Shown here one piece after another: positions 43,249 to 51,996 of a stretch of DNA of 64,000 nt (within the stretch, counting starts at the first letter, position 1; each line of letters starts with the position of its first letter). Under the pieces are notes generated by a model. It saw nothing but the letters and a program-made list of their open reading frames with translations. It did not search any database and was not told the DNA's origin. Both the position numbers and the translations under genes were made by a program. Origin of the DNA: JAFDZW01 sp964404255 (GTDB taxonomy: Bacteria; Bacteroidota; Ignavibacteria; Palsa-1295); contig CAYOJJ010000003.1 in assembly GCA_964404255.1 (NCBI GenBank), forward strand, positions 1 through 64,000. Reading direction: 5' to 3'.

Positions 43249-46023
43249 TCAGCGAGTGATCACAATCGTAGCGATGCCGAGTATGCCTTCGCCGGTTGCA
43301 AGCCGGATAAATACCTTTCCGGTAACGTTCGGAAGTATAAGCGGTATCGTTTGCTCGCCTTCGGAGAGCGAACCGATCGATTGGGTCGAGAGCATACGGC
43401 CGGCCGCGTCAAAGAATTGCAGGGTCAGAGCAGGGACTGCTTTGAGCAAGCCTACTTTCAACGAAGCCTTTTCGGAAGCCGGATTCGGAATCACTTCCAT
43501 TGAAGTAATAGAATGGTCAAGCATCCGGACAGCATTATTACCCGTTGTATCGGCCGGCTTTCCTTTTCCGATACCATGCAGCGACACCTGCAATGGAGAA
43601 CCTTCAGCGGCGGTGATCGTCAGAGTGCCACTCTCTGTACTTGCTATCACCGGATGAAAGGTTATATAAACCGTCTTTGTAGCACTTGCATTGATAGTAA
43701 ACGGGGCGTAAGGAGAATCCACCACAAACATATACGAGCCACTGATCTGAAGTAAATTGATTGCTGCAGGTGCCGTGCCGGTATTCGTTATTGTAAACGA
43801 TTTTTGTACAGAGCTGCCGCTATCGACGGTCTGGAAATCAAGGCTGTTCTCGCTTAACGATAGTTTCGAATCTACCCCACGGCCCGAAAGCTGGATCACA
43901 TGGGTGTTGGAAGTTGATTCATCCGTTACAATGGTAAGAGATGCCGTATAGCTTTGCTGTGCCCCTGCCGTAAAGCGTATCTTGATTTTTGCAGAAGTGC
44001 TGTCTTTTGCTGCAATAGTATGAACGGCCGAATCAAGAACCGTAAAGGCTTTCGAGGGATCGTTCAACGTATATTTCAAGATCTTTACCGGAGCAGTACC
44101 GACATTTCGTAACGTGATCGAAGAATCTTTCGAACCACTTACTTTTACATCGCCGAACGAGACGGTATTCAAGACATCGAACTGAGAGTTGGTACCAATA
44201 CCGGTTAGATATACCGTATCGATGCTGTGGTTCGGATCATCTCCGTGAATAACAGCCATGCCATTGACCTGGCCCGTCTTTGTCGGAATAAATTTGAAAA
44301 TGATCTGGGCCTTGTTCTTCGGTCCAACCGTTGAAGGTTTTGAAAAGACCGTGAACTCTGCCGGGGTAATATCGATCGTACCGAGCGTAAGATCATACGT
44401 GCCGGTATTGGATACATCGAGACCGATGGTCGTACCGGTCGATCCGGCGCGAACATTACCGAACTTGATCGTATCGACTATCAAGTCGGCCATTTTCGGC
44501 AAGCCCGCTTGACCGGTGATAAGCATTTGCTTAGCAGGCGCTCCCTGATCGTCGTTATTAATTGTAACCAAGGCACTATCGATGCGCTCGATGGTCGGAA
44601 GATAGGAAATACCCACCGTAGTCGTTGCCGAAGGAGCGACCATTACTGCTCCCCCGCCATTAAGGACAAACTTAGCTCCCTGATATTGTGTGCCGAAAAC
44701 AATCGAACTGATATGCAATGTATCGTCACCGGTATTGCCGATCGTCAGTGTGCCGTTCTTTCCACCACCGGCTTTCGCTAAACCAACATCATAGGTAGCT
44801 GGCGCATCGATCACCGGTGCAATACCGGTACCGCTCAAAGCAATATCGGATATCTGTACGCCATTCTGAGCCGTCATACTGATCTTTCCGGTAGAAGCCA
44901 GACGCGCTGCCGGGCTGAACTGCACCGTCATCGTACCGCTCGCACTCGGGGGCAATACTGTTGGCGTAGGGCCGGAAACAATAGTAAAGGTCCCCGCTCC
45001 GGTACTTACACTGGCATTGGAAATAAAGAGGGTATCGTCACCTGTATTAGAAAAATTGTAGGTGATCTGTTTATTTGTCCCTTTCTTCACATTCCCGAAC
45101 GGAATGGAAGTCTGTCCGGAAAAGATGGCCTGAATGCCGGTGCCGGATACATAGATCGCCTTGCGGGCATCAGCCGCAGACGGGCTGGTAGCATTGGAAA
45201 CAATAACGAGCGAATCGTTAAACGCCCCTCTGGATGTCGGTGCAAAACTTATGGTCTCCGTTTCCGAAGTACCGGTGGTTATATTTCGCTGTCCATTCGT
45301 TCCACCGCTTGAATTATTCGAAAAAGTAGTACCGACATTAAAATTGGTCGATGTGATCGTCACGTTCGATTGATCACCGCCGGCTGCAATATGCATCGTA
45401 TCGGTATAGGTACCACCGACACGACGGGAGCCGAACGGAACTGCTAATCTTGAGGGAGTTACCGTGCGGACCGGAGCAATAACATTGAGGACAAATTTTT
45501 GAGCGAAATTCCAGTTGTCACTGCAGTTACCACTTCCATTGGTGCCATCGTTATTGACGGCATTCCCGTTGGCATAAATGGTATCAGCACCGGCTGTTGA
45601 AGGAGCAGTATAGGTAAATGACCACGTAGCCGGAAGAGTCTTGGGGCTGCTATGGGTCAACTGGCTGTTAGAACTTTGCAAGCCATCGTTGCCGGCCGTA
45701 AGCGAACCACGATAGACAGAAATGTCACATCCGCCTTTCGATTCTCCAGAGTTAGCAACCGTGATCGTAAAACTGATCGTCTGCCCTGCCTGAACAGTTG
45801 TCGAAGAGGAAGTAGAGAGGGTAACCGAAGTATTGGCGCTTGGGTTAGCACAATGGCAGGTACAACCGGGAGAATCGCCGGGCTTTTGAGTAACTCCCGT
45901 CATTCCGGTAGAATGCGAAGTGGCATAGTTCGCGATAAAAATAACGGTCGCAAAGAGCAACAAGCCGATGCTCAGTGAGCGCCAATGGGTGAGGAGTCTT
46001 GATGTACTACCAATGTTCTTCAT
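43249..46023 (-). CDS. Large secreted protein: choice-of-anchor V-like N-terminus, choice-of-anchor D repeats, T9SS sorting domain
   Basis: Exported protein of 924 aa. After one hydrophobic segment (about 15-32) comes a Cys/His cluster (CTCHC) in a domain with a Reeler-like beta-sandwich pattern (SFTITVANSGESKGG). About six Ig-like choice-of-anchor D (ASPM/SPD-2/Hydin) repeats follow, each with a FGNVKKGT- or FQTVDSGS-type start and an F-x-P ending (for example ITYNFSNTGDDTLFI and FTITNTGTAPAAI). The C-terminus (VIPNPASEKASLKV, FDAAGRMLS, GKVFIRL) is a T9SS type A domain. Surface structural or adhesive role is inferred. Confidence 0.87.
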   Translation of the reverse strand: MKNIGSTSRLLTHWRSLSIGLLLFATVIFIANYATSHSTGMTGVTQKPGDSPGCTCHCANPSANTSVTLSTSSSTTVQAGQTISFTITVANSGESKGGCDISVYRGSLTAGNDGLQSSNSQLTHSSPKTLPATWSFTYTAPSTAGADTIYANGNAVNNDGTNGSGNCSDNWNFAQKFVLNVIAPVRTVTPSRLAVPFGSRRVGGTYTDTMHIAAGGDQSNVTITSTNFNVGTTFSNNSSGGTNGQRNITTGTSETETISFAPTSRGAFNDSLVIVSNATSPSAADARKAIYVSGTGIQAIFSGQTSIPFGNVKKGTNKQITYNFSNTGDDTLFISNASVSTGAGTFTIVSGPTPTVLPPSASGTMTVQFSPAARLASTGKISMTAQNGVQISDIALSGTGIAPVIDAPATYDVGLAKAGGGKNGTLTIGNTGDDTLHISSIVFGTQYQGAKFVLNGGGAVMVAPSATTTVGISYLPTIERIDSALVTINNDDQGAPAKQMLITGQAGLPKMADLIVDTIKFGNVRAGSTGTTIGLDVSNTGTYDLTLGTIDITPAEFTVFSKPSTVGPKNKAQIIFKFIPTKTGQVNGMAVIHGDDPNHSIDTVYLTGIGTNSQFDVLNTVSFGDVKVSGSKDSSITLRNVGTAPVKILKYTLNDPSKAFTVLDSAVHTIAAKDSTSAKIKIRFTAGAQQSYTASLTIVTDESTSNTHVIQLSGRGVDSKLSLSENSLDFQTVDSGSSVQKSFTITNTGTAPAAINLLQISGSYMFVVDSPYAPFTINASATKTVYITFHPVIASTESGTLTITAAEGSPLQVSLHGIGKGKPADTTGNNAVRMLDHSITSMEVIPNPASEKASLKVGLLKAVPALTLQFFDAAGRMLSTQSIGSLSEGEQTIPLILPNVTGKVFIRLATGEGILGIATIVITR

Positions 46024-46075
46024 ATAATAACAAATATCTTATTTCAAATACCTGGGTTATTTTTCACTCTCCCCT

Positions 46076-46095
46076 ATGTGTGTTATGACACACAT
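46076..46095. promoter_or_regulatory. Palindrome between divergent genes (operator candidate)
   Basis: ATGTGTGT-TATG-ACACACAT, an 8-bp perfect dyad. It lies in the 164-nt gap between the divergent T9SS gene (46023) and the glycosyltransferase gene (46188). Its TGTGT...ACACA half-sites resemble CRP/FNR-type boxes with a shorter spacer. It could equally be a hairpin. Confidence 0.4.
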
Positions 46096-46187
46096 AAATG
46101 ATATTTTGTGACGGACTCTTTTATAAAAACCTTTAAAAAAAATATTACTAAAAAAGCCGAGAGCAGTGTTCTAAACAGAACTACGGT

Positions 46188-46958
46188 ATGACAATCCCTT
46201 TATCTATTGTAATTATTACATTTAATGAGGAGCGAAACATCGGCCGATGTCTCGATTCTGTTAAAGATATTGCCGATGATATTGTCGTCGTCGATTCGTA
46301 TTCGACCGATACTACTCGCGATATTTGCCTATCTCATGGGGCAAGGTTTGTTCAGCATCCGTTCAAAGGCCACATTGAGCAAAAACAATGGGCCATCTCC
46401 CAGGCTCTCTACCCTCATATTTTATCTCTCGATGCCGATGAAGCACTATCGGAAACCCTTAAACGATCAATTGTGCAGGTAAAGAATAATTGGGAGTATG
46501 ACGGATACTATATGAGCCGTCTTACCAATTATTGTGGAAGCTGGATCCATCATTGCGGATGGTACCCCGATAAAAAACTCCGGCTCTGGGATTCACGAAA
46601 AGGACGCTGGGGCGGGCTTAACCCCCATGATAAATTCGAGCTTACGGCCCCCGGCGCAACGACCGGTTTATTGCAGGGCGATCTGCTTCATTACAGCTAC
46701 TACACCCGCGAAGATCATTATAAACAGATAGAATTTTACAGCACGATCGGTGCTAATACTTATTATAAAGAAGGAAGAACGGCCTCCATCTTTTCGTTGA
46801 TAATAAATCCGCTGTTAAAATTCTTCAGGGATTATATTATTAAGCTCGGTATCCTCGATGGCAAAGCCGGATTCACTATCTGTAGAATTTCCGCGTATGC
46901 CACCTATTTGAAATATAAAAAACTTCGCGATCTACATCTGCACCATTCCAACGCATGA
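46188..46958 (+). CDS. Family 2 glycosyltransferase (WaaE/KdtX-like)
   Basis: GT-A fold sugar transferase of 256 aa. The start pattern SIVIITFNEERNIGRCLDSV, DIVVVDSYSTDTT, and SLDADEALSE (acidic metal motif) are typical. It resembles lipopolysaccharide-core transferases of the WaaE/KdtX type, so an envelope polysaccharide role is likely. It overlaps the next gene by 4 nt (ATGA), implying coupling. Confidence 0.88.
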   Translation: MTIPLSIVIITFNEERNIGRCLDSVKDIADDIVVVDSYSTDTTRDICLSHGARFVQHPFKGHIEQKQWAISQALYPHILSLDADEALSETLKRSIVQVKNNWEYDGYYMSRLTNYCGSWIHHCGWYPDKKLRLWDSRKGRWGGLNPHDKFELTAPGATTGLLQGDLLHYSYYTREDHYKQIEFYSTIGANTYYKEGRTASIFSLIINPLLKFFRDYIIKLGILDGKAGFTICRISAYATYLKYKKLRDLHLHHSNA

Positions 46959-47830
46959 AGATAAGCGGCTTCACCTTTATTCGCAATGGCATTACCTTCG
47001 GCTATCCGTTTATTCCTGCCATTACTTCCATGATGCCGATCTGCGACGAAGTGGTTGTGGTGGTCGGCAAGAGCGATGATGCGACCCGTGAAGCGGTTGC
47101 AGCGATCGATTCTCCGAAGATCAGGATCGTCGATACCGTCTGGGACGATACCAAACGAACTGGCGGGCAAGTACTGGCCGAACAGACGAACATTGCTCTC
47201 GATCACATCACCGGCGATTGGGGCTTTTACCTGCAGGGCGATGAAGTCATCCATGAGCGCTATCTTCCGGGTATTCGTGCGGCAATGGAGGCTTCCCTTT
47301 TGGATACAACGATCGATGGGTTGCTCTTCAACTACCTGCATTTTTACGGTAGTTACGATTATGTAGCAACTTCGAGGAATTGGTACCGCAAAGAAATTCG
47401 CGTCGTCCGAAACGATCCCGCGATCAGGTCCTGGGGTGATGCCCAGGGATTTAGAAAGCTTCGTAACGGCCAGATGGTAAAACTGACCGTACAGCCGATC
47501 GATGCCTATATCTATCATTATGGCTGGGTGCGCCCTCCCACGGTAATGCAGGAAAAGCTGCGCTCTTTTCATAAACTTTGGCATGACGATACCTGGGTCG
47601 AGACTCATGTACAAAAAGAAGCAGCCTTCGAATATTCCGATATTCAAAGCGTGAAGCGTTTCGAAGGATCTCATCCGGCTGTTATGCAGCCGTTTGTCGA
47701 GGCTAAGAACTGGGAATACCAGCCGCCCGCTTCTGCACCGCACCGATCGATCAAACACGTTATCTCGGATGCGATCGAGCGGATGAGCGGTTATCGCATC
47801 GGGGAGTATAAGAACTACAGTATAAAATAG
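46955..47830 (+). CDS. Glycosyltransferase family 2-like protein
   Basis: Protein of 291 aa. The N-terminus (TFIRNGITFGYPFIPAITSM, EVVVVVGKSDDATREAV) and FYLQGDEVIHE (acidic metal-binding motif) fit a GT2-type domain. The C-terminal half with YIYHYGWVRPPTVMQEK is typical of a small uncharacterised subfamily. It is coupled to the previous gene by 4 nt, so both probably act on the same glycan. Confidence 0.78.
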   Translation: MKISGFTFIRNGITFGYPFIPAITSMMPICDEVVVVVGKSDDATREAVAAIDSPKIRIVDTVWDDTKRTGGQVLAEQTNIALDHITGDWGFYLQGDEVIHERYLPGIRAAMEASLLDTTIDGLLFNYLHFYGSYDYVATSRNWYRKEIRVVRNDPAIRSWGDAQGFRKLRNGQMVKLTVQPIDAYIYHYGWVRPPTVMQEKLRSFHKLWHDDTWVETHVQKEAAFEYSDIQSVKRFEGSHPAVMQPFVEAKNWEYQPPASAPHRSIKHVISDAIERMSGYRIGEYKNYSIK

Positions 47831-47872
47831 CAGGTTACTACCAGACACCATATTCATAATCGGACGATCATT

Positions 47873-48418
47873 ATGGCACTATCACAAGGTTTTCTTTCTG
47901 CTCTTGCTTTTACGCTGCAATGGGAAGGCGGATATGTCAATAACCCGAACGACCCCGGAGGCGCTACAAATAAAGGCATAACCCAAAATACTTACGATGG
48001 CTGGCGGACTTCACAAGGCCTTGCCCATCAGAGTGTAAACCTTATCAGCGATAGCGAGGTACAGACGATCTATTATAATAACTTCTGGAAAAAGGCAGGC
48101 TGCGATAATTACAGCGATAGTGTCGGCGCTGCTGTTTTCGATTTTGTGGTCAATAGCGGTTTTGCAAGCTCGAGCGGATACGGCGGTATGCAAATAATCC
48201 AACGATCCTTTAATCTGACCGCCGATGGTATCGTTGGCCCGAAAACGATCGCGGCGATCAGCGGTACCGACGAACAAACCGCGCTACAGAATATTCAGGG
48301 TGCCCGCAAAGCCAACTATGAGCGCCTCGCCCAGAACCCAAAACTTCAGGTCTTTGAAAAAGGATGGCTCAACCGCCTGGCAAGTCTTAATGAGAAATTA
48401 GATATAAATCTCGCCTGA
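47873..48418 (+). CDS. GH108-type N-acetylmuramidase (phage-type lysozyme)
   Basis: Protein of 181 aa in the family of phage-type peptidoglycan hydrolases. The N-terminal catalytic domain has FTLQWEGGYVNNPNDPGGATNKG with Glu18 as likely catalytic acid. The C-terminal domain (YGGMQIIQRSFNL, DGIVGPKTIAAI) is the associated peptidoglycan-binding domain. No signal peptide is seen. No holin, spanin, tail or integrase gene is nearby, so it is probably a domesticated gene. Confidence 0.88.
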   Translation: MALSQGFLSALAFTLQWEGGYVNNPNDPGGATNKGITQNTYDGWRTSQGLAHQSVNLISDSEVQTIYYNNFWKKAGCDNYSDSVGAAVFDFVVNSGFASSSGYGGMQIIQRSFNLTADGIVGPKTIAAISGTDEQTALQNIQGARKANYERLAQNPKLQVFEKGWLNRLASLNEKLDINLA

Positions 48419-48437
48419 GCTGCGGAACATATTCGGT

Positions 48438-48473
48438 AGTACAATTCTTACTATGTAGCTTACGAATTGTACT
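48438..48473 (+). promoter_or_regulatory. 10-bp inverted repeat touching the start of the delta-60 gene
   Basis: AGTACAATTC (48438-48447) and GAATTGTACT (48464-48473) form a perfect 10-bp dyad with a 16-nt spacer. It begins 20 nt after the muramidase stop and ends five nt before the ATG at 48479. There is no T tract, so it is more likely an operator or leader hairpin than a terminator. Confidence 0.5.
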
Positions 48474-48478
48474 CATTG

Positions 48479-50092
48479 ATGAACCAACCATTTATTTCTC
48501 GTTTCACTTTTGCCCTACTTCTGGTACTGGGCATTACTTCCTTCTCACGCGGCCAAAGTAATATCGGCAAGATCAAACCTAACCCCTACTTCGGAAATAA
48601 CGGGTCTCAGGAGCTTGATTTTGGTTTTCAGGATGAGCCTTCCGCTTTTGCAACTTCCGTTGTGAAGCAAACCAGCATCCCTCTTAAAATACTCGTCGGT
48701 ATAAAAGCTCATCGCTCAGGTCAGGATGCTATATCATTCGGTTTAGAACGCTTTACTTATGATGGATGGCCGGATTCTTCCTTCGGCACCAACGGAATAT
48801 TCCTCTGGGATTGGAATACTGTCAGTTACGCCAATTATATTATTAATAGAGATAGCACTGCAATCGGAGTGTGCGGTTATTCCGGCACTTCTTCGATAGT
48901 AGGAGAAGGCGCTCCTTCTGTTTTTTTATTTACTCCAAGTGGTGGGCCGGATTCTTCTTTTGGCGGTGATGGCCATGCCGTATATAAATATAGCGATGGT
49001 TCGGGCGGTGAATTTAACTATCTGAAGTTTATCGATAACGGGTATCTTGTTGCTTTTGGTTATACGTCCGCATCTATTTCCGGTGGTCAATCGGGGTTTG
49101 GAGCCATGTGGTTCAAGCAAGATGGCACCCTCGATTCCTCTTATGGTATCAATGGGCAGATACAGATCGCCGCAGCGATCGAACGTGGTACCGGCTATTT
49201 CTTGCCCGACCATCGGTATATGTTCATCGGTGTTTCTACCAATAAAGTGAACCCCTCGATCTTACTGGCCCGCCTGACTAAAAATGGCCGTCCGGATTCA
49301 TCCTTCGGTATAAATGGGCTGCTTAATACCGGAATACAGGTCAGTAGCGGCGCCGATCTCTCTACCGGGGTAATTGAAAAACTCTTTCAATACGGCCGCA
49401 TAATGGTTGCCGCGAACTTCAACGATGGCAGCGGATTGCCGTTTAGCCTGTTGCGCATCGATCCGAATACCGGCGCCCCGGATAGCAGTTATGGTACCCT
49501 GGGATATAGCAGCGCTCCTATCATCTCGAATATACATCAGAAAGGCATCATTCTTTCTAATGATGGCAGTTGTCTTATTGCCGGGCAGGCCGATAGTGGC
49601 CTCGGTATCACGGCCATTGCAAAATTTCTTTTTGGCGGAGGGATCGATATGAGCTTTGCCGATGGAGGTATCTATCTCCACGATTTCACCAACGGCACCC
49701 GCACCAATTCATTTACCTATTATAACGGTATCGGAGAAAAGAAATTTGCTTGTGTCGGCACTATTGGCGTCGGTCTCGGATCGAATATTCTCCTGGGTGG
49801 ATATATCCAAGCCAACGATGTTTCGGTATCGCCCCGTCCTATAGCTTCCGGAACCATCTCGATTACGCCAAACCCTGCACGTTCCTTTGTTACGATAACG
49901 GCTCCCGAAACGATCAGCTCCCTCGAGGTCTTCGATGTTCAGGGAAAAACGGTAATCTCCTTCGATGGCTCGAAACGCAGTTCATCATCTTATTATCTTC
50001 TCGATGTGTCGGCCTTACCGGCAGGTACATACCATTGTTCGGTAAAGACCGTGAATGGATATTATAACCAGGGATTTGTAGTTACCAGATAA
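48479..50092 (+). CDS. Secreted delta-60 repeat protein with T9SS sorting domain
   Basis: Exported protein of 537 aa. The ATG at 48479 gives a signal peptide (MNQPFISRFTFALLLVLG, ending SFSRGQ). At least six delta-60 repeats follow, with the signature DSSFGxxG (for example GWPDSSFGTNG, GGPDSSFGGDG, GTLDSSYGING, GRPDSSFGING). The C-terminus (ITPNPARSFVTI, LEVFDVQGKTV, LPAGTYHCSVKT) is a T9SS type A sorting domain. The delta-60 region is probably a propeller; the ligand is unknown. Confidence 0.88.
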   Translation: MNQPFISRFTFALLLVLGITSFSRGQSNIGKIKPNPYFGNNGSQELDFGFQDEPSAFATSVVKQTSIPLKILVGIKAHRSGQDAISFGLERFTYDGWPDSSFGTNGIFLWDWNTVSYANYIINRDSTAIGVCGYSGTSSIVGEGAPSVFLFTPSGGPDSSFGGDGHAVYKYSDGSGGEFNYLKFIDNGYLVAFGYTSASISGGQSGFGAMWFKQDGTLDSSYGINGQIQIAAAIERGTGYFLPDHRYMFIGVSTNKVNPSILLARLTKNGRPDSSFGINGLLNTGIQVSSGADLSTGVIEKLFQYGRIMVAANFNDGSGLPFSLLRIDPNTGAPDSSYGTLGYSSAPIISNIHQKGIILSNDGSCLIAGQADSGLGITAIAKFLFGGGIDMSFADGGIYLHDFTNGTRTNSFTYYNGIGEKKFACVGTIGVGLGSNILLGGYIQANDVSVSPRPIASGTISITPNPARSFVTITAPETISSLEVFDVQGKTVISFDGSKRSSSSYYLLDVSALPAGTYHCSVKTVNGYYNQGFVVTR

Positions 50093-50109
50093 TATTATTG
50101 TATATAAAA

Positions 50110-50140
50110 ACAAAAGGCAGCCCTAAGAGCTGCCTTTTGT
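50110..50140. terminator. Bidirectional terminator between convergent genes
   Basis: A perfect 12-bp stem (50110-50121 with 50129-50140) and 7-nt loop. T runs follow on the plus side (TTTT) and, in reverse, on the minus side (TTTTTATA). It lies between the stops of the delta-60 gene (50092) and the GWxTD gene (50160) and can serve both. Confidence 0.9.
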
Positions 50141-50159
50141 TTTATAGAAGAAATACGTA

Positions 50160-51584
50160 CTACAGTGCTTTTACATCAACCAGCTTAAATTCGCCATTAC
50201 TGCGCTGATCCATAAATTTAAAAACTTTTCTGACGTTATTAGTATAGGTCCAGATCTCCATCGGCTGTTCACCAAGCAGGAAGCTGCGCTGGATGTTACT
50301 CGGAGGCCCGAATAAAATATAGATCTTTCCTCTATCGGTCATTGCTCCATCGAGCTGGCGAGGGGAACGGGCAAAATTAAAGTACGCATAATCGGCGCGT
50401 TTATAAAATTCTGCCATTCGTTCGTTATAGGCCGTTGAAGGAGTCGGGTCCTGCTTCTTCCAAAAGTCTTTTAATTTTTTCTGCTGTTCTTCGCGTGAAC
50501 CTCCGGTAAGCGCGGAATACTCATCATCAGTCGTAAGGTATTGTAATGGCGGCAGCGCATCGCGGGGATTTTCCAGCGAAAGCGGCATATCGTGCCAATC
50601 GGGGGTGATCTTTTGAACGATGGTTCGATGGTCTGTACCGCTGTAAACGGCGACCGTTAATTCATAATCGCCCTGTTCGAGCGAATCCCCCGCAAGCCTG
50701 AATAGCGCGATTTGATACATGAGGACCGAATCCATCTTATCGGTGAGTTCGAATCCGATCGTGCTATCGATGGAAGCGATCCCAAGCCGATGATTTCTAA
50801 GGAGATCGTTCGAGGCTACTGTTTTCCGCTGCACCGTTCGCGGGCTATATTTTCTCTGGGCCGGATATTCCTGCGTTTGAACCAGGGTCAGGACAATGCT
50901 ATCGATGCTTTCCGATTGCGGCATAGCAAGCGGAATTGCTCCGTAAAGATCGCGGCTGAATTCGGTAGTATTTCCCCAATTCTTCGTGCAATATTCACAA
51001 CCAGTCGTGACGGCATCGAAAATGATAGGATCGCCGATACCAATGAACGAGCTATCTTTCCCCGTCACCGAGCGAACCGTATTCATGGTTCTGAAAGAAA
51101 TGACCTCATCTCGCGGCCGCTCGGCTAATTTCGACAGGAAGCCATCGCGAATCTCGGTATGTACTTCAATTGCTTGGGTTTTCAGGCCGGATACGCCGAC
51201 AGCAATCACTGCTGAATTCCAGGAATATTTCGAGGTTGTCTGCTCGAAATTCGAAGTAAAGATGGTATCCCTTCTATTTTTTGTGGCAAGGATCTTGCCG
51301 GCCGGTGTCTCTCTGAGTTCGATCGAGATATCCCGTACAGCATAATAGGCTCCCTTATTAGCAATACTGCGATCCGAACGCACAAAAGAGAACAAGGCAT
51401 TAGCTGTATTTACATATATCCGAATAGAATCGGCATCGGCCGATTGTTTAGCTGTCACGTAGCATTGTTCGCCAAAATCGAAATACGCCCGGGAATCCAC
51501 CGCATAATGCTGAGCGGATGCCGACGCTGCCAATGTGCAGAGCAGGATGATGATCAGTTGTCTTGTGCGCCCTCGAGCACCCAT
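50160..51584 (-). CDS. GWxTD domain-containing protein
   Basis: Exported protein of 474 aa with a signal peptide (MGARGRTRQLIIILLCTLAASASAQ). The C-terminal domain is the GWxTD family of Bacteroidota: FWKKQDPTPSTAYNERMAEFYKRADYA, split here by TDRGKIYILFGPPSNIQ. The name-giving motif is altered to GAMTD. The middle is a beta-rich region without a recognised family. Its N-terminus overlaps the next upstream gene by 31 nt, so the two are likely co-transcribed. Role unknown. Confidence 0.85.
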   Translation of the reverse strand: MGARGRTRQLIIILLCTLAASASAQHYAVDSRAYFDFGEQCYVTAKQSADADSIRIYVNTANALFSFVRSDRSIANKGAYYAVRDISIELRETPAGKILATKNRRDTIFTSNFEQTTSKYSWNSAVIAVGVSGLKTQAIEVHTEIRDGFLSKLAERPRDEVISFRTMNTVRSVTGKDSSFIGIGDPIIFDAVTTGCEYCTKNWGNTTEFSRDLYGAIPLAMPQSESIDSIVLTLVQTQEYPAQRKYSPRTVQRKTVASNDLLRNHRLGIASIDSTIGFELTDKMDSVLMYQIALFRLAGDSLEQGDYELTVAVYSGTDHRTIVQKITPDWHDMPLSLENPRDALPPLQYLTTDDEYSALTGGSREEQQKKLKDFWKKQDPTPSTAYNERMAEFYKRADYAYFNFARSPRQLDGAMTDRGKIYILFGPPSNIQRSFLLGEQPMEIWTYTNNVRKVFKFMDQRSNGEFKLVDVKAL

Positions 51585-51937
51585 TGTTTTATTCCTTCCC
51601 GGTGGTTATCATTGATACGTAACGGTCCCGGATGTGATTCACGTCCATAGACGACCCGAACCAGGCCACAAGCCGTATCATAGGGCTGATTGACGACGTT
51701 GATGGAGCGGATTCCCGTCCAGGACGTCAGGTCGGTATTAAAGTTATCCGGACGGGGAGCATCATGGCAGCCCTGAACATTACAGGAGATCGTAAATAAC
51801 GGAGCGATATGCTGCCGGTAACTAACTCCGGTCGCCGGAAAGACGATCTGATCCGGATTGGTAATATCGTCGCCCGAACACCCTATCCATAGTAAGAACA
51901 CGGCTATCGGCGAGAAGTATCGGAGCCCATAAGTCAT
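51554..51937 (-). CDS. Small cytochrome-c-like lipoprotein
   Basis: Exported lipoprotein of 127 aa with a lipobox-like LLWIGC. It has one heme-attachment-like motif, CNVQGCH (C-x4-CH rather than the usual C-x2-CH), after SYRQHIAPLFTIS, and ends with a WVLEGAQDN segment common in cytochrome-like domains of this group. It may carry one heme, but the non-standard spacing leaves that uncertain. A terminator lies 23 nt upstream of its start codon. Confidence 0.7.
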   Translation of the reverse strand: MTYGLRYFSPIAVFLLWIGCSGDDITNPDQIVFPATGVSYRQHIAPLFTISCNVQGCHDAPRPDNFNTDLTSWTGIRSINVVNQPYDTACGLVRVVYGRESHPGPLRINDNHREGIKQWVLEGAQDN

Positions 51938-51959
51938 AATATACTAACGGTATAAGACT

Positions 51960-51996
51960 AAAAAAAAACTCCCCGCATTCCGGAGAATGCAGGGAG
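51960..51996 (-). terminator. Terminator or attenuator upstream of the cytochrome-like gene
   Basis: On the minus strand CTCCCTGCATTC, loop TCCG, GAATGCGGGGAG, then nine T residues (51968-51960). One G-U pair favours minus-strand RNA. It most simply ends transcription of the repeat-protein array at 52349. It is also only 23 nt before the ATG at 51937, so it could act as an attenuator for that gene. Confidence 0.88.

Noticed and set aside
46904..47857. 317-codon minus-strand frame opposite the GT2-like gene
   Set aside because: Antisense to a gene with recognisable GT2 motifs and 4-nt coupling; the frame itself shows no domain.
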